Assembly (NCBI GenBank): GCA_949316235.1
Contig: OX438757.1
Coordinates: 8,984,657-9,048,656, forward strand
Length of the DNA stretch: 64,000 nucleotides
DNA from: Oegoconia quadripuncta
Taxonomy: Eukaryota > Arthropoda > Insecta > Lepidoptera > Autostichidae
Direction: 5' to 3'
Each line of letters starts with the position of its first letter. The stretch's first letter is position 1. Both the position numbers and the translations under genes were made by a program. The notes beneath the pieces were generated by a model. It was not told the DNA's origin. It searched no databases and saw only the letters and a list, made by a program, of their open reading frames with translations. This document shows positions 25,806 through 37,749 of this stretch, in pieces.

Positions 25806-27098
25806 CGAGGGCGACACTGAAATTTCTTAGAAAATGACAAACTAACCTAACTAGCAAGTTATTAGTTTTATTATATCTCTTCAAAATAGCGTCCATTCAC
25901 ATCAATACATCGCTGCATCCGGTGGAACCACTGGGAAAAGCACTTTGGCCACTCGTCCTTAGGGGTCTCTTCAACGGCCTTTTGAAACGCAGCCACTGCT
26001 TCCTCGGCTTCCATAAAAACGTTTTCCTCGAAATGTTTCTTTTATTTTTGGGAATAAATAAAATCGCAAGGTGCCAGGTCGGGGCTATACGGTGGGTGAC
26101 CCAATAATTCTACGTCTGACGTCGCCAAATAGTCGATCATTTGCTTGGCGGTGTGCGACGAGGCGTTGTCGTGGTGAAGGAGGATCCTACTGCGAGGTCG
26201 TTTCTCCCGAACTTTTTCCGCGACAAGAGGCACACATTGTTAGTGTACCACTCCGTAGGAACTATTTTTCGATCCTCTAAAACAATTTTTAGCCTGTCCT
26301 GTCCTTCCGAAGAAAGAGGCCACCATCTTTTTTCCCACGCTTCGACCTCTCTCACTTTAGTTGGCAACTCCTCGGAAGGAAACACCCACTCAGCAGACTG
26401 TCTTTTAGTTTCAGGATCATAACAGTAAATCCAGCTTTCGTCACCCGTGAATATATCGAACACAACATTGGAGTCACCTCCGTTAAATCTTTGGACCATT
26501 TTACGCCACCAAGCACCACGACCGAGTTTTTGGGCCTATGTCAAATTATGAGGTATCCACCGGGCACAAAGCTTCCTGACCGCTAAGTGTTCATAGAGGA
26601 TTTTGTGCACTTGACTCATACCGAAGCTTAGGCAGCTTGTTCGAATCTGCTGATAGGTCACTCTTTTGTCAGTCTCTATCATATGCCGCACAACACTGAT
26701 GTCATCTTCGGTCGTTGCCGTAGAAGGCCGTCTCTCACGCAGATCATCGGTGAGATTAGTGCGACGACGTTCAAACTCATTAAACCAGTTGTAAACAGTG
26801 GCACGAGAAGGGGCTTCATCGTGAAAGGCCAATCGAAGTCTATCATAACTTTCTTGTTGACTTAAATGACATCCAAAGTCATAAAAAATCATTGCACGAA
26901 AATTTTCTCGCGTTAAATTCATGCTGACGTGACACAGACAATTTTCACATTTGCCGCCAAATCGTAAAACAAATGACAAATGAATGAAATACATAGACAG
27001 TAATATTGGCAAGGTGTTCCATTTTCAAAATTTGAGCTTATTTTTTTATTATATCGTTTAAAATTAGCCAGTTCTAAGAACTTTCAGTGACGCCCTCG
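25806..27098 (-). mobile_element. Mariner element, full length, inactive
   Basis: Inverted ends CGAGGGCGACACTGAAATTT (left) and CGAGGGCGTCACTGAAAGTT (right, complement) are flanked by TA at 25804 and 27099. At 1293 bp it has the normal mariner length and holds one transposase frame on the minus strand. Confidence 0.9.
25871..26922 (-). pseudogene. Mariner transposase, broken
   Basis: The frame begins MNLTRENFRAMIFYDF with the helix-turn-helix N-terminal region, and ends GRYFEEI, about 350 residues as usual for mariner. The catalytic motifs are visible: TGDESWIY for the first Asp, HDNASSHTA for the second, and YSPDLAPCDF for the third, with 34 residues between the last two (DD34D). It is dead. 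An in-frame TAG follows WIPHNLT, there are frameshifts around KVREVEAWEKRW and before the HDN motif, and another break lies after APCDF. The transposase would bind the terminal repeats and move the element to TA sites. Confidence 0.9.
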
Positions 27099-27134
27099 TA
27101 TGTTAAGTCGTCCCCAATCGAAAATGCAAATATA

Positions 27135-28169
27135 CAGGGCGTCCCAAAGTTATGGGACATGAAGGGGAAGTACCTTAAATATCGTAGATAGTGAATTTTG
27201 CTCAAAGAAGACTTTATGTTATTTTTAAAAGTTAGTAATTCTGCATTCATAGATTTTCTAAAAATTATTTGCTTCGGCTGGGAATCGAACCGACTCAAAT
27301 GTGAAAAAAAAAACACCCTACTTTTATGATGCCAATCGAAAGAATAGCTAAAAAATAATAACTCTGCCTAAGTAACATAGTATTTTAAAAGAAAGGAACA
27401 ACGTGAAATTAATCATTTTAATCAAATAAAAAACATACATGAAACTGCCGTAGTCAATTAAGTAGGTATTTTTTTGTAAATTAATTAATTAAATGCTCAA
27501 AATGTGATCCCTCTTGTCTTACGCAAATCGCCAATCTTTTAATGAGCCCGCTGCCTGTTGATTTTCTAATCATTTTATGGTGAACACTCGATGTGATATG
27601 GCACAATTCTGTTTGCAACTCGCCTACGTTCTCGTATCGCTTTTTGTATAGCAATTATAAATTATTTATTTTTGTTTTTAATTTGCCTTCTGTCTAGCTT
27701 ACAGAGGACGTATTGAAATACAAGTTTTATCATTTCATCTACACGTGCACTTATAATAAGGAAAACTATGTTAGTACCTATTTTATGAAGTGGGTACTTA
27801 TTTACGAATAATCAATGCTATCTTTGGAATGATAATATCGCTACTTTTCGAACGTCGTCGGCAATAAATAACTTTCTTGAAATTTGACTCAATCATTTTA
27901 TGTTGTTCCTTTCTTTTAAAATACTATGTTACTTAGGCAGAGTTATTATTTTTTAGCTATTCTTTCGATTGGCATCATAAAAGTAGGGTGTTTTTTTTTT
28001 CACATTTAAGTCGGTTCGATTCCCAGCCGAAGCAAGTAATTTTTAGAAAATCTATGAATGCAGAATTACTAACTTTTAAAAATAACATAAAGTCTTCTTT
28101 GAGCAAAATTCACTATCTACGATATTTAAGGTACTTCCCCTTCATGTCCCATAACTTTGGGACGCCCTG
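27135..28169. mobile_element. Long-armed element, 1035 bp, with transposase remnant
   Basis: The arms of about 267 bp (27135-27402 and 27904-28169) are nearly identical inverted repeats starting CAGGGCGTCCCAAAGTTATG. TA flanks both ends. The arms carry GGTTCGATTCCC at 28013 and its inverse at 27280. The central 500 bp holds the end of a transposase gene. Related in layout, not in close sequence, to 58703-59521. Confidence 0.85.
27481..27655 (-). pseudogene. C-terminal remnant of an IS630/Tc1/mariner-like transposase
   Basis: The minus frame reads KRYENVGELQTELCHITSSV, then KSTGSGLIKRLAICVRQEG and SHFEHLIN before the stop at 27481. The closing RLxxC...GxHFEHL is a tail I know from insect Tc1/mariner-type transposases. 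The catalytic part is missing. Confidence 0.65.
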
Positions 28170-28495
28170 TATACGAACAAACACTCCTTTTAAAAATCAA
28201 AGTCCATTTGGGAAGATTACACACCTTTTCTGTGAATATGTCTGCGTTTAAAGGTTGTTTGTATATCAATGTAAATATACTACTTGGTAAGATGCTTATC
28301 TTATGGAATAACTATACGTGTTAGAGCTGGACAGGAGTGAGTCATGTCTCATCACGTACCACGAACCAGTGGGTGCTTCAGTGGGTACCTTCAAATGTAA
28401 TATTAATTATTCATAAATACAACTTGATAAAATGCTGTGGAATATCCAATAATTATAAATTGAACATTGTAGTTTCTATAACATATTTAAATATA

Positions 28496-28701
28496 CAGTC
28501 GGCAACAAAATTAAGGTAGTAGGTCTTTATTTATAAATATATACAGGGAAAGGGGAAATTGTTATTTAGGTTTAACTGAAATTTATCTATCACATGAAGA
28601 CATGACAGGTGTAAAGGAAAATATAACAACAACATCGAACCAAGACCCTCCAAACAATATCGTAAAAATTAAGCCTGCTACCTTAATTGTGTTACCGACA
28701 G
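28496..28701. mobile_element. MITE, 206 bp, CAGTCGGCAAC ends
   Basis: The left end CAGTCGGCAACAAAATTAAG and the right complement CTGTCGGTAACACAATTAAG are inverted repeats, flanked by TA. A decayed right half of the same family is at 18165-18255 (CTGCTACCTTAATTGTGTTG). Confidence 0.75.
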
Positions 28702-28975
28702 TACCTTCCTTATTTAAAAAATAAAGCATATTTGAGTGATTGATGGAAAATTTAGAAAATCTCTAACAACATTGAGGGAACATATGATTATATCGTCCCT
28801 ACACTAGACCAAAAATAAAAGTAATAAAAAAAAAAATGGAAAACCCTTACTTAGACTATGGTATGGTTAACATTGGCTAGGAACCAGACCTTAGTTTAGT
28901 CTTTCATATAAAAAAAAACCGTACGCAAATCGAACCACGTATTACTGAGATACGTCCGGGCAAAGACAGGTCACC

Positions 28976-29008
28976 CAGACACACACACACATACACACAC
29001 ACATGTCA
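28976..29008 (+). repeat. (CA)n microsatellite
   Basis: CA repeats with a few interruptions. Confidence 0.85.
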
Positions 29009-29190
29009 ACACATAACACCTGTCGTTTTTCGTATAACAACATCACAGTATTACACTATCTTCTTAATACTGTGACAATATGTTTTAGTGTAGGTATGTA
29101 CGTATTGGCTGAGTGGTTCCCGGCAGACTAGAATAGGATCAATCCGTCTATTCTAGTGGGTGTAGTAAAAGGCTATCTGTAGATCGTGAG

Positions 29191-29211
29191 GATATATATA
29201 TATATATATAT
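29191..29211 (+). repeat. (TA)n microsatellite
   Basis: About ten uninterrupted TA units. Confidence 0.85.
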
Positions 29212-29439
29212 TCACCAGTGATGGACAGCAACGTCATTGGTGTGGAGTTCCCAAAAAATTTGCGAAAATCCGCTGGCCTAGCATGGCCATTATTGCTAAT
29301 CCTCCCATGCAAATCTTGGGAGAGGCTTATGTTCATAGAGGATTTTTATAGCATGTTGATATGATCTGACGTGCCTTTTTGAAGCCACAAAAAATGCATG
29401 ACAATTATTTTTACCTATACAGATAGTAAATCGGTTGTT

Positions 29440-29770
29440 CATACATACATACATAAAGTCACGCCTGTTTCACGTAGGGGTAGGCAGTGACCACAGACTT
29501 CCACTTGCTACGATCCTGACACCTCTCTTTTGCTTCATTCACTCTCATCATGCTCGTCGGTTTAGGGTAGTTTTGACTTGGCCTTTCTTTAAGACGTCCC
29601 CGATTGATCATGGTACTTTCGCCGTGGTCTTCCCCTACTCCACCACTACTACCCATATTCGCATCGTCTCTTACGTTAGTCTCCTTTCATTCATCCTCTC
29701 CACATGTCCAAACCATCTCAGCTACCTTTTTTCACTACGTCTTCTTTCACATAGCTTAACTCCTTAATTT
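29440..29770 (-). mobile_element. LINE 3' fragment with short-repeat tail
   Basis: The minus strand encodes RVNEAKERCQDRSKWKSVVT, then AYPYVKQA and a stop, a typical end of lepidopteran LINE reverse transcriptase ORFs as I recall them. Its 3' side ends in ACATACATACATAAAGTCACG on the plus strand, a short-repeat tail. Upstream frames are broken. Confidence 0.6.
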
Positions 29771-31199
29771 TATTTTTATTTTATAATATTCTTTATTGCA
29801 CAAAGAATACAAACAGAATACATCAGAAAATATGTACAAAGATGAGGTGCACTTTATAATACCTATTATACAAATATTGTATAATTTATTTATTTAAACA
29901 CAGTAACAAATAAAGAAATGGAATTTAAATAGAACAAATGTAAAAAATTGGGGCCGCGAGGCAAGGTACCCAAAACGCTGGCAGCGTTTCCTCGTTGAAT
30001 GCAGATTAAATTAATTAATTACACTATTCCTGATACTATATCTTGCAAAGTCGTCCCACTCATATTTGTGAATGACCTTATTTCCACTGGATGAATTATA
30101 TTTTCATTTTTCCTGTGCTATACCCAGCATTCGCTCCCGTAAATCAGTTGTTCATCAAAGTTTTAATTTGTTTACAGTATAGGCACTATACCTACACAGC
30201 TATACAATTTTTTAAAATGTTTTCCCACAACGCAAAAAACATTGAGAATAAATTAAACCATAACACATTATCTTCTGAATATAGCGACGGCGGAAAATGT
30301 ATACAATATACACACAGAAATGTTTAGACAATTGTCTTGGTTGTTGTTTGATCAGCTACTATTTAAAATCAAGAAACAGAAATGTGTAAATGATTTAACC
30401 ATACAGAATAGAGATGTTATAGTGCAAAGCGTTTGTCTGTCTGTAGCCTTGTAGCTTGACAAATAAACCTATTTTAATGTAATTGATGTTTCATGAAAGC
30501 TGTTATGAGAGGTGTTCTTAGCCATGTTTGATTGAAATCGGTACAGCAGTTTGCGAGATATGTAATATGGACTTTTGGATCTAATATTTCATCTTGTAAA
30601 GGGTAATTTAAAACTCTTTGGATTATAATGTCTTTATTTTTCATTATTTTATTTTGGAAGCAAAATAGTCATGTATAATATACAACTTCTAATTAGTCAC
30701 CTAAATATGACTTACAGTTCCCTATTTTAAATAATTAATATTACCTACAAAGTTAAATACAAACTAATAACGATAAATTGAAAATTTAGAATTCTCCCAA
30801 GTAAACTAGCGATTTAAACAAAACGGCTGCACCGATTTTGATGAAACATATCTAAGAACCACCACTAGAAAATCTGCTTTCAAATAAAAAACCGCATCCA
30901 AATCGGTTCACCCGTTTAAGAGCTATGGTGCCACAGACACACAACCAGATACACACCGCAATTAATGTACACATCAGTAAGGATGCAGCCAATTCAACCG
31001 AGATATTTTCATTTCATAAATTAGTTTGCTCGTGTTATTCAAATAAGTATAATATTTGTCCGTACATTTACGGAACTTAATCGATTTAAAGTTTACAATA
31101 ATAGTCAAGAGTTGAGTATTTACAAGTACGTTCAGTCAAATTGAAATGGAAAGTATCGAAAATTATAAAATCTAGGTTATTTCAGACTCTTGTCTATCG

Positions 31200-32190
31200 A
31201 ACTGTGTTTGGGGAGAATATTAGTGTGCTGTTCTACATTTACTACAGTTTCGTCTTGCCTGTTGCAATAGGTGACTGTTTGGGTAGAATGGACTATAATG
31301 GTGTACTCTACAAATATTTTAGACTGGTCTTTCTTATCTGTTACAACAAGTCAGTGTTTAGAATGAGTCGGCTACGTTGGTGTGCTCTACAATTGTTTTA
31401 GACTCATCTTTCTTGCCTGGCATAATAAGTGAATGTTTGAGTAGAATGGACTGTATTAGTGGGCTCTACACTTATAGGTTCGTCTTGTTTGTTACAACAG
31501 GTCAATGTTTGAGTAGAATAGGCATATTGGTGTGTTCTACAATTGTTTTAGACTCATCTTTCTTGCCTGGCGTAATAGGTGAGTGTTTGGATAGAATGGA
31601 CTGTATTAGTGTGCTCTACACTTATTTTAGGTAAGTCGTTTTGTTTGTTACAACAGGTCAATGTTTGAGTAGAATAGGCTATATTGGTGTGCTCTACAAC
31701 TGTTTTGGACTCATCTTTCTTGCCTGGCATAATAATTGCGTGTTTGAGTAGAATGGACTGTATTAGTGTGCTCTACACTTATTTTATGTTCGTCTTTTTG
31801 TTTGTTACAACAGGTCAATGTTTGAGTAGAATAGGTTATATTGGTGTCCTCTACAATTGTTTTAGACTCATCTTTCCTGCCTGGCATAATAAGTGAGTGT
31901 TTGAGTAGAATGGACTGTATTAGTGTGCTCCACACTTATTTTAAGTTCGTCTTGTTTGTCACAACAGGTCAATGTTTGACTAGATTAGGCTATATTGGTG
32001 TGCTCTACAATTGTTTTAGACTCATCGTTGCGTGGCGTAATAGGTGAGTGTTTGGGTAGAATGGCGTATGGTGAATATATAAATATTTCAGAATTGTCTT
32101 TCTTGTCAGTCACAACAGGTCTATGTTTAGGCAAATTGGCTATGTGCTCTACAATTATCAGTCATATATAAGAACTTGGTGTGATCTATG
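31200..32190 (+). repeat. Dimeric minisatellite, about 13 half-units of 77-79 bp
   Basis: The word TGTTTGAGTAGAAT recurs near 31203, 31276, 31353, 31434, 31504, 31583, 31661, 31740, 31818, 31897, 31972, 32048 and 32123. Two half-unit types alternate: one reads GGACTGTATTAGTGTGCTCT, then GTTTGTTACAACAGG; the other reads GGCTATATTGGTGTGCTCTA, then CTTGCCTGGCATAATA. The full unit is about 156 bp. Open frames through it (repeats of CLSRMDCISVLYTYF) are by-products of the repeat. Confidence 0.85.
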
Positions 32191-32639
32191 ATTATTTAAT
32201 CATCGACGTGTTATTTGTCGTTTGGCAGAGTAGGCTAGGTAATGATTGTTTAATATTTGTCTTTCACAAGAAACAGATAACCATTAAAATATACCATAGT
32301 TAAGTTAGGTGGCCTATATTTTTGTTTACAATTTTTATTAATAAAAAGGTTAAACTAAAACTTCTTATTATTACATTATTGTTAGACTTAAATGTGTTTA
32401 TCTACGCAGCTTAGACTTGGACATGCAGTGATTTACTTATCAAGTGTAATACCAGCTGATGACCTTCTAACAAAAACGTCGCTCTTCAAAGATAAACTAA
32501 TCCGAGCAAACCATACAACGCCTTAAAGCTTAAAGTTTCACAATACACTTAAGCCATCTGTTCCTTCCATAGGATCGGGTCTTACAATAATATACCTTGT
32601 GGCTGACCCTGGACTTTTGACCGCTATAAAGTTTGCTAG

Positions 32640-33060
32640 ATAAATCGCGAGAGCAAGACCGATGTGGCTGATCTAGCGACGTACAGCGCATGCGCCGCGC
32701 AGTTGGCGGGCCCACAAACCAAAAATCAAAAAGAAAAGCGTAAAAATTGATGATCATCGTTTCCACAAATGATCATGGGATCCGGGTCACTGGCTCAACT
32801 CATTATGATGTCCGAACACTCGTTAGCACGAATTGGCTATATGGCGCGAAGCCTCGGGGTGGTTTGCCAAAAATAAAGCTGCAGTGCAGTAGTGAGCTTG
32901 CAGCGAGAGACTGCGGAGCTGCTTCATTCATTGTCATGTGGAAAGGTCGATACGGCCAGTGTAGCCGCGCCTACCGTGGTGCGCGAACGTCATTGTTGGA
33001 AACCGCGTCGCGTCCCGGCGCCGGCAGTCGGTGAAGCTCGTATTTATAAACAAATTGTAA
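32640..33060. promoter_or_regulatory. GC-rich island, possible promoter or untranslated first exon
   Basis: Between about 32640 and 33060 the DNA turns CpG-rich (for example GCGCATGCGCCGCGCAG and GTCCCGGCGCCGGCAGTCGG) in an otherwise AT-rich neighbourhood and shows no repeat family found elsewhere here. Open frames across it have no coding character. A promoter or 5' UTR exon is the simplest reading. Confidence 0.35.
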
Positions 33061-33189
33061 TCAAGTGCTTTCAATCGCTCACTCTCACTAAAAGTTCTAA
33101 TGCATTTAATAGAGTGTTGAAAACGAGCGTGTATGTGTCGAGAAAAATGGTTTGTTTTAATTTTTGTTATTTTAGAGCGACTTAATTAT

Positions 33190-35600
33190 TAGTTAATTGT
33201 CAAATTAGGCCTTGAAGTGAAGAATACTGAAACAATAAATTAGATTAATATCACTAAATAAAACCTAATTAAAGAATCTCGGTATATATATAAAATAGAG
33301 TACCTGGGAATTATTATCATTATAAAATGTGGAGCATTAAATTTGGTAGAGTCGCCTGTTAGCGAGTTTTAATGTGAAGAAAGTGAAACCAGTTATACGT
33401 TGAGTTTTTTTATGTGTGCCAATATCTTTATCTCCACTCTCAGCATATCATTCATCATCAAATAACTATATCTCCTGTTATCACAATCAATATCTCCTAT
33501 TTTTCAACCGTTCGTTATTTAACAGTATAATTTCGTAAAATCTAGGCATATGCGGTGAATTAATGTTAGCTGATGATGATGATGTCAATTAGAGATTGGT
33601 TTATTAAATTTATTAAGTTTATTTACCTACTTATTTATTAAATATTACGATAAGTTTTTGAAATTGAGCATTCAACTATGAACATAAATTAGACTATTAA
33701 ACACATTGTAGGCCAAATATTTTTACAAATAGCTAGTTAAATGGTAACTTAATGAATACGTAGTTTAAAATAAAACGTAGTACAAAATAGTGATGATGAT
33801 TTCAATACAGTTAATTGAGCATAACCTTGACTTTACAACAATTTACGATTCCTTTCTACAATATAAACTTGAACCACAAATTAAGGTATTTACAGGAAAC
33901 GATTTAATTACCTAATGTAGGTATAAATATTAGTAACTTCATTAAACATTACCTTTAAATAATAATTATAGATTTAAAATAAAGATAATATTTATGACTA
34001 TTTTGCAATAACTTGTTAAGTATTTACGAAGTAATTTATTAATTAAGGTAGAGTATGTTAGGTAGGAATTTGCCATGAAAATAGATACAAATATTCATGT
34101 ATAATAACACAGTCATATTACGTACTTTTCCACCGTTCTTTTGAGGTAATCCAAATTGAATCTTTACCAATTAAAGTACATCATGTTAACGTAAAAGAAG
34201 AAAATGAGTTTTTTGAACTTTCTACGTCCGTCGCCGATGCAATCGCATAAACTTTTGACCAGCAATCGAGCTACAAACCTGAATGGACGTATTGCGTGAT
34301 GAAAGCCTCTAGTAACACAACTTAATTTAATTCATACTAATCGTAATGTGCACATCAGAAATAACCTGCAGTGTTATTATACCTCAGAAATTCTCCGGTG
34401 TTGTCAAATTTCACAACGTCGATTGCGTTTGCATCTCGTAGTAGATTGCACTTTCGATGTTCAAGACTAGATATTTTTTAACACAGTATTCAAAACATGT
34501 TCATTGAGTGGATATTCGATCTATCTTGTTTGAAAGTCTACAGATGTGGAACAAATGCTATTTCTTTTAAACAGCTGCATAGAGACAGATTTAAATAGAT
34601 AAGAATTCGATCTGCTCTACCAACTTTATCAGTGGGGAGTAGAATATATCTTTCATAGGTAGGATAGGTATTTTAAAATTCTCTTTTAACAACTAAACCG
34701 AATAAAACAAGTACCCTGTTGAGAAATAAACTCATCACCTATTTGTAACTCAATGTTATTTTATTATATTAACCTAAGAAGGCGGCATGGCCACATCCTG
34801 ATCCCCAAGAATTTGAGGTTTTTGCCATGGACTCGCTAAGAAGAAGTTGGAGGCTTCTCTAAAAAGTATAAAAGAATAAAACATAATCTCTATCCCTGTT
34901 TTTGAGATCTTTTAAACTATGCCACGGATTTCGATGCGGTTTTCATTATCATTAAGACATTTTCATCCGGAAGGTACTATACATATAAGTATAATACAAG
35001 TGACAGTTTATGTTTTATTTCGAGAACTACGTGGACGCAGTCGCGGACCGAAAACTGGTGTAATATAAATAGAACTCTATTCTAGAAGATTTAATTTGTC
35101 AATCTGAGGAGAGAGCAATAGTGAAATGCAGCATTATAGTTCGAATATAAAGTAAAATTATAAATTTTTAGAAAATCCACGATGAAAATAAACATTGTAA
35201 TTGAAATAAGATTAAAGATAAGCCATCAAGTTATAACCATTCTGGCTACTGCATCTAATCCTGGTGGTCTATCGCCATAAAACCAACCTGCTCTAAAATG
35301 TTACGCTGTATTCTTCATGTAGCTTTTGTTAATTGTGCAATAAAGAGTATTTGATTGATTGATACCTTTTAAATACAAAAAACAGCAACGAAATCGGTTC
35401 AGTAGTTTTCGAGGAAAATGGTAACAGACACCGTTTCTTATATGTATGACGCAATTTACACCCTAGAAGTTACAGTAAGTCTATTAGGAACAGTTAGAAA
35501 CATTTTGTGCTCAGTCAATGCAACGAAAATCACAAAGAACGATTTTTTACAAAGGTAAACGTGAACTTTGTGTGTTATTTAAGTTAGCATATGTTATTGT
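33190..35600. other. AT-rich stretch without recognised feature
   Basis: No exon, repeat family or foldback was recognised apart from short decayed pieces such as the element-like text at 34780-34860. Confidence 0.4.
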
Positions 35601-35611
35601 CATATTTTTTT

Positions 35612-35692
35612 TTATGCACAACGGGTTAGCACTTGACCTCACTTACACCTGATGTTAAGTGAAGATGAGGCCGAAGGTGGTTATTGTTATAT
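35612..35692 (-). mobile_element. SINE family B, 3' fragment
   Basis: It contains TTTTTATGCACAACGGGTTA, then CTTGACCTCACTTACACC and GAAGATGAGGCCGAAGGTGG, the tail of the full copy at 40572. Confidence 0.55.
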
Positions 35693-36195
35693 TAGTTAAG
35701 TTTGGTAACATGAAATAAGACAGTAACTTGTAGACAGGAACACAGTCAAAATAGGAATAAAACGTTTCTATTTATTGTGAAATAAAGAGTATTGAAAACG
35801 ATGTTTTTGAGTTGGAAAAGAAGACGCGTTTATAAGTATTGAAAGTCATATGTCACACATTATATCACTTATAAATGAACACAAGTCTCTCCTATAGCGC
35901 GATTTACGTCGCTTACCACATCGCCGCTGGGCAGGCGGGTTGACGATTACAGTCCTATAATATATATGTATCTATAAAAATTCCGAAAAACTATACTTAG
36001 ATAATAGTTGGGTACGAAGGTATATAAAAGCTCATCAGGACGACCGTACTTCCTCGATTACAAAGCACCGCAAGGCCTAGATGGACGAGTAAGTTAAATA
36101 AATTGTACGTTACTATTTTATCATCATTAAAGTCATCTATTGCACATAACCCGTTGTGCATAAAAAAATAGAGGGAGAAAACTTTAAATTATTTT

Positions 36196-36440
36196 TATGA
36201 ATGACGCGATTTTGATGATCCGCGCTTGGCCACAATCTCACCTGTTGGAAAATGATGGATGATGTGGTCGAAGATGAAACACACGATCTCACTAGATGGC
36301 TATTCACTCTGCTCTTTATGATCCCAAGATTATGGGATTCAGGAAAGACTGACGTCGAAAACGAGTCCCATGCTATGGCAGTTTACGCTTTGCGAATGTG
36401 CGGTATATTAATTACGTATGGGCGTATATCCCCACGTCCA
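36196..36440 (+). repeat. Interspersed repeat family H
   Basis: It shares CCACAATCTCACCTG, then GGCTATTCACTCTGCTCTT and TGATCCC with 20045-20170 and 44800-44900. I do not know its class. Confidence 0.45.
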
Positions 36441-36620
36441 GTAGTCTGAAAGTGGAATGGCGGTGGTGGAATAAGATTATGTCATTCCAACGCACAGTCA
36501 ACGAAATGCATCCTGTAAAACACTGACCTTGCGACGGTGTTCGAGACTCTACAATTTTGTAGTCATCGAATTGTCATCTATGATTTTTTTACATTGATAT
36601 TTTACAAGTTAATCTATATA

Positions 36621-36710
36621 CCGGATGATTTTTTTTACCGTAAAGAAAAAATAGGGCTTATTAGATAAGTGAAATGTGTATAATGCATTGGCATCATCAT
36701 TATTTTAAGA
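36621..36710. mobile_element. Half copy of the CCGGATGAG MITE
   Basis: The left end CCGGATGATTTTTTTTACCG and the block ATTAGATAAGTGAAATG match the two complete copies. No right end is present before the next foldback element. Confidence 0.55.
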
Positions 36711-36748
36711 TTTATGTTCCTTTTATAGAGAGTAATTTTCAAAGGTAT

Positions 36749-37018
36749 ATACACCGTGTAACGGTTAAGTGTAGTCATATTTTAAGGGCTTGTTCTACCC
36801 ATCAATACGAACAACTTTTACTATGGGGGCAACTTCGAAATCGCGAAAAAAAAATCAGCTGTTCCATAGAAAATTTCAATAACCTCCCGATGCAATGTAT
36901 GAAACAGCTGATTTTTTTTTCGCGATTTCGAAGTTGCCCCCATAGTAAAAGTTGTTCGTATTGATGGGTAGAACAAGCCCTTAAAATATGACTACACTTA
37001 ACCGTTACACCCTGTATA
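36749..37018. mobile_element. Foldback MITE with arms of about 117 bp
   Basis: The left arm from TACACCGTGTAACGGTTAAG and the right arm from the complement TACAGGGTGTAACGGTTAAG are almost identical for about 117 bases around a centre of about 35. TA flanks it. The ends resemble those of 27135-28169 and 54963-55200. Confidence 0.85.
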
Positions 37019-37749
37019 ATAGCTTAACAATGAGAAGAGAGATTTCTTAAATTGTAAAAATCTTTTTTTTTATGCACTACGGATTGATACTTGACCTCAA
37101 CATTGTACATTTCGTCCAGGATTTTCTAAATATTTATCTCGTGTCATTCATCACATCGCACACGACCCCTTCCGGTCGTTTGCCAATAAAATTAAACAAA
37201 CAAAATTATATATTTTAGCAAACACAACATTCTAAATAAATCCTCCTTGCTCTAAACTAGTGAAATGATTCACGTCAGTTCGAGGCCGACTGCTTCTATA
37301 ATGAATGACTACCACTAGTCTCACCTTTTGGCATTTGCCAACTATCACTTAATCAGCTGGCTATAGTAATACCTACTTCGAGATCAGCTTCATGCGATAT
37401 TTTTATATTTAAAAGTCGGAATCATGGATATTTTTAGGCAAATCTTTAGCAGTCGAGGTTATGATCTTTATTTGACCCTAAGTAAGTAGTCAGTTTGTCA
37501 CAAGAAATAGGTATGCAGTTCTTTAAAGATAATTGTTACGCAAATTGGAAGATAGGTAATAATTTAATGTTTAATTCAGCTGAGTCTGAACAAACTACGA
37601 GAACCACTGCCTCGAAATAAAGGCGACCAATTTTATTAAGTACTAGATTGTACCTTGATTATCAGTGAAGTATAAACTAAGACAAAGTAATAAAAAAATA
37701 TATAAATATATTTGACGTCATTACCTACTAACTAGTACCTAGTAATTTT

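Noticed and set aside
27074..28251. Two open frames with identical protein text on opposite strands
   Set aside because: Both are the inverted arms of the long-armed element; the shared text follows from the inverted repeat.
31141..32047. Several plus and minus open frames with repeated CLSRMDCISVLYTYF text
   Set aside because: They are translations of a tandem repeat and shift frame between units; not a protein-coding gene.
31200..32190. CRISPR-like array
   Set aside because: Units are contiguous and vary throughout, without unique spacers, and the DNA is from an insect nucleus.
36674..36964. 96-codon plus-strand open frame
   Set aside because: It runs through the foldback MITE and reads its inverted arms; no coding signal.
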